From: an uncultured Clostridia bacterium
GTDB taxonomy: Bacteria > Bacillota > Clostridia > Oscillospirales > Acutalibacteraceae
DNA: 64,000 nt
Assembly (NCBI GenBank): GCA_947625785.1
Contig: CANQPS010000001.1
Span: forward strand, 124,001-188,000
Reading direction: 5' to 3'
The position numbers were made by a program, and so were the translations under genes. Positions 63,970 to 64,000 of this stretch are shown here, piece by piece. The notes under the pieces are model-generated. The model worked only from the letters and a program-made list of their open reading frames with translations. It did not search any database and was not told the origin of the DNA. Numbering within the stretch: position 1 is the stretch's first letter; every line of letters starts with the position of its first letter.

Positions 63970-64000
63970 TAAATATCAATCCTTTATACATAATTTAGTC

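Overview
The window reads as a chromosomal stretch of an AT-rich, Gram-positive, endospore-forming anaerobe of the class Clostridia. The evidence is the low GC content, AGGAGG-type ribosome binding sites, frequent TTG and GTG starts, a CIRCE-controlled groESL operon, three sporulation regulators (SigH, SpoIIGA, SigE) and a SpoVB-type flippase, together with anaerobic oxidative-stress and folate C1 genes (a rubrerythrin fusion, formate-THF ligase). I cannot place it at genus level from sequence alone. No prophage, biosynthetic cluster or CRISPR array is present.

Layout. 1-7.3 kb: thymidylate-kinase-like gene, two CobW-type GTPases (one with an expanded His-rich tract, one fused to a DUF1980-like domain), a membrane protein, groESL, tRNA-Gln(CTG) and a membrane diguanylate cyclase. 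7.3-9.7 kb: a HAD phosphatase, two tandem hairpin-rich intergenic repeats, sigH, a tRNA-like element and a zinc-ribbon protein. 9.8-17.2 kb: typA, an exonuclease, a methyltransferase, a lipid-anchored tandem-FKBP foldase, a TIM-barrel protein, nrdR and kptA. 17.2-22.5 kb: the most distinctive region. It is an apparent operon for extracytosolic flavin-based redox chemistry: a sortase-anchored Tp47-like protein, a ferric-reductase-like membrane domain joined to an FMN-binding domain, lipoprotein ApbE, a NusG-domain-II protein and a Gx-type membrane protein. It lies behind a consensus promoter and three copies of an AGTTAG-N6-CAAACT inverted repeat. 22.5-36.8 kb: a lipoprotein, ppx-ppk1, a secreted metallo-beta-lactamase-fold protein, an Asn/Gln-rich peptide, a flavin reductase-rubredoxin-rubrerythrin-rubredoxin fusion, ilvE, a pseudouridine synthase, a lone MazF, spoIIGA-sigE and a DUF1292 protein. 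36.8-37.3 kb: an IS200/IS605-type remnant that keeps an omega-RNA-like segment and a promoter but no transposase or TnpB frame. 37.6-43.7 kb: gltBD. 44-51.8 kb: a tightly packed run recJ-rel-dtd-MBL-hemZ-uridine-kinase-like. 51.9-61.4 kb: zinc-ribbon protein, SpoVB-like flippase, mazG, HU, a C39-like peptidase, fhs, tsaE-tsaB-rpiB and a GH13 enzyme. 61.4-64 kb, minus strand: dusB and a polysaccharide ABC exporter pair that continues toward the right edge.

How the parts work together. The redox operon is self-consistent: ApbE would attach FMN to the FMN-binding domain of the ferric-reductase-like protein (and perhaps to the Tp47-like protein), so electrons could cross the membrane to an external acceptor. 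The operator-like repeats suggest control by a DtxR/IdeR-type metal regulator; this is an inference. SigH, SpoIIGA and SigE form the early sporulation regulatory chain. Ppk1/Ppx and Rel point to polyphosphate and (p)ppGpp stress metabolism. All functional calls rest on motif and family recognition by eye; no database search was run.
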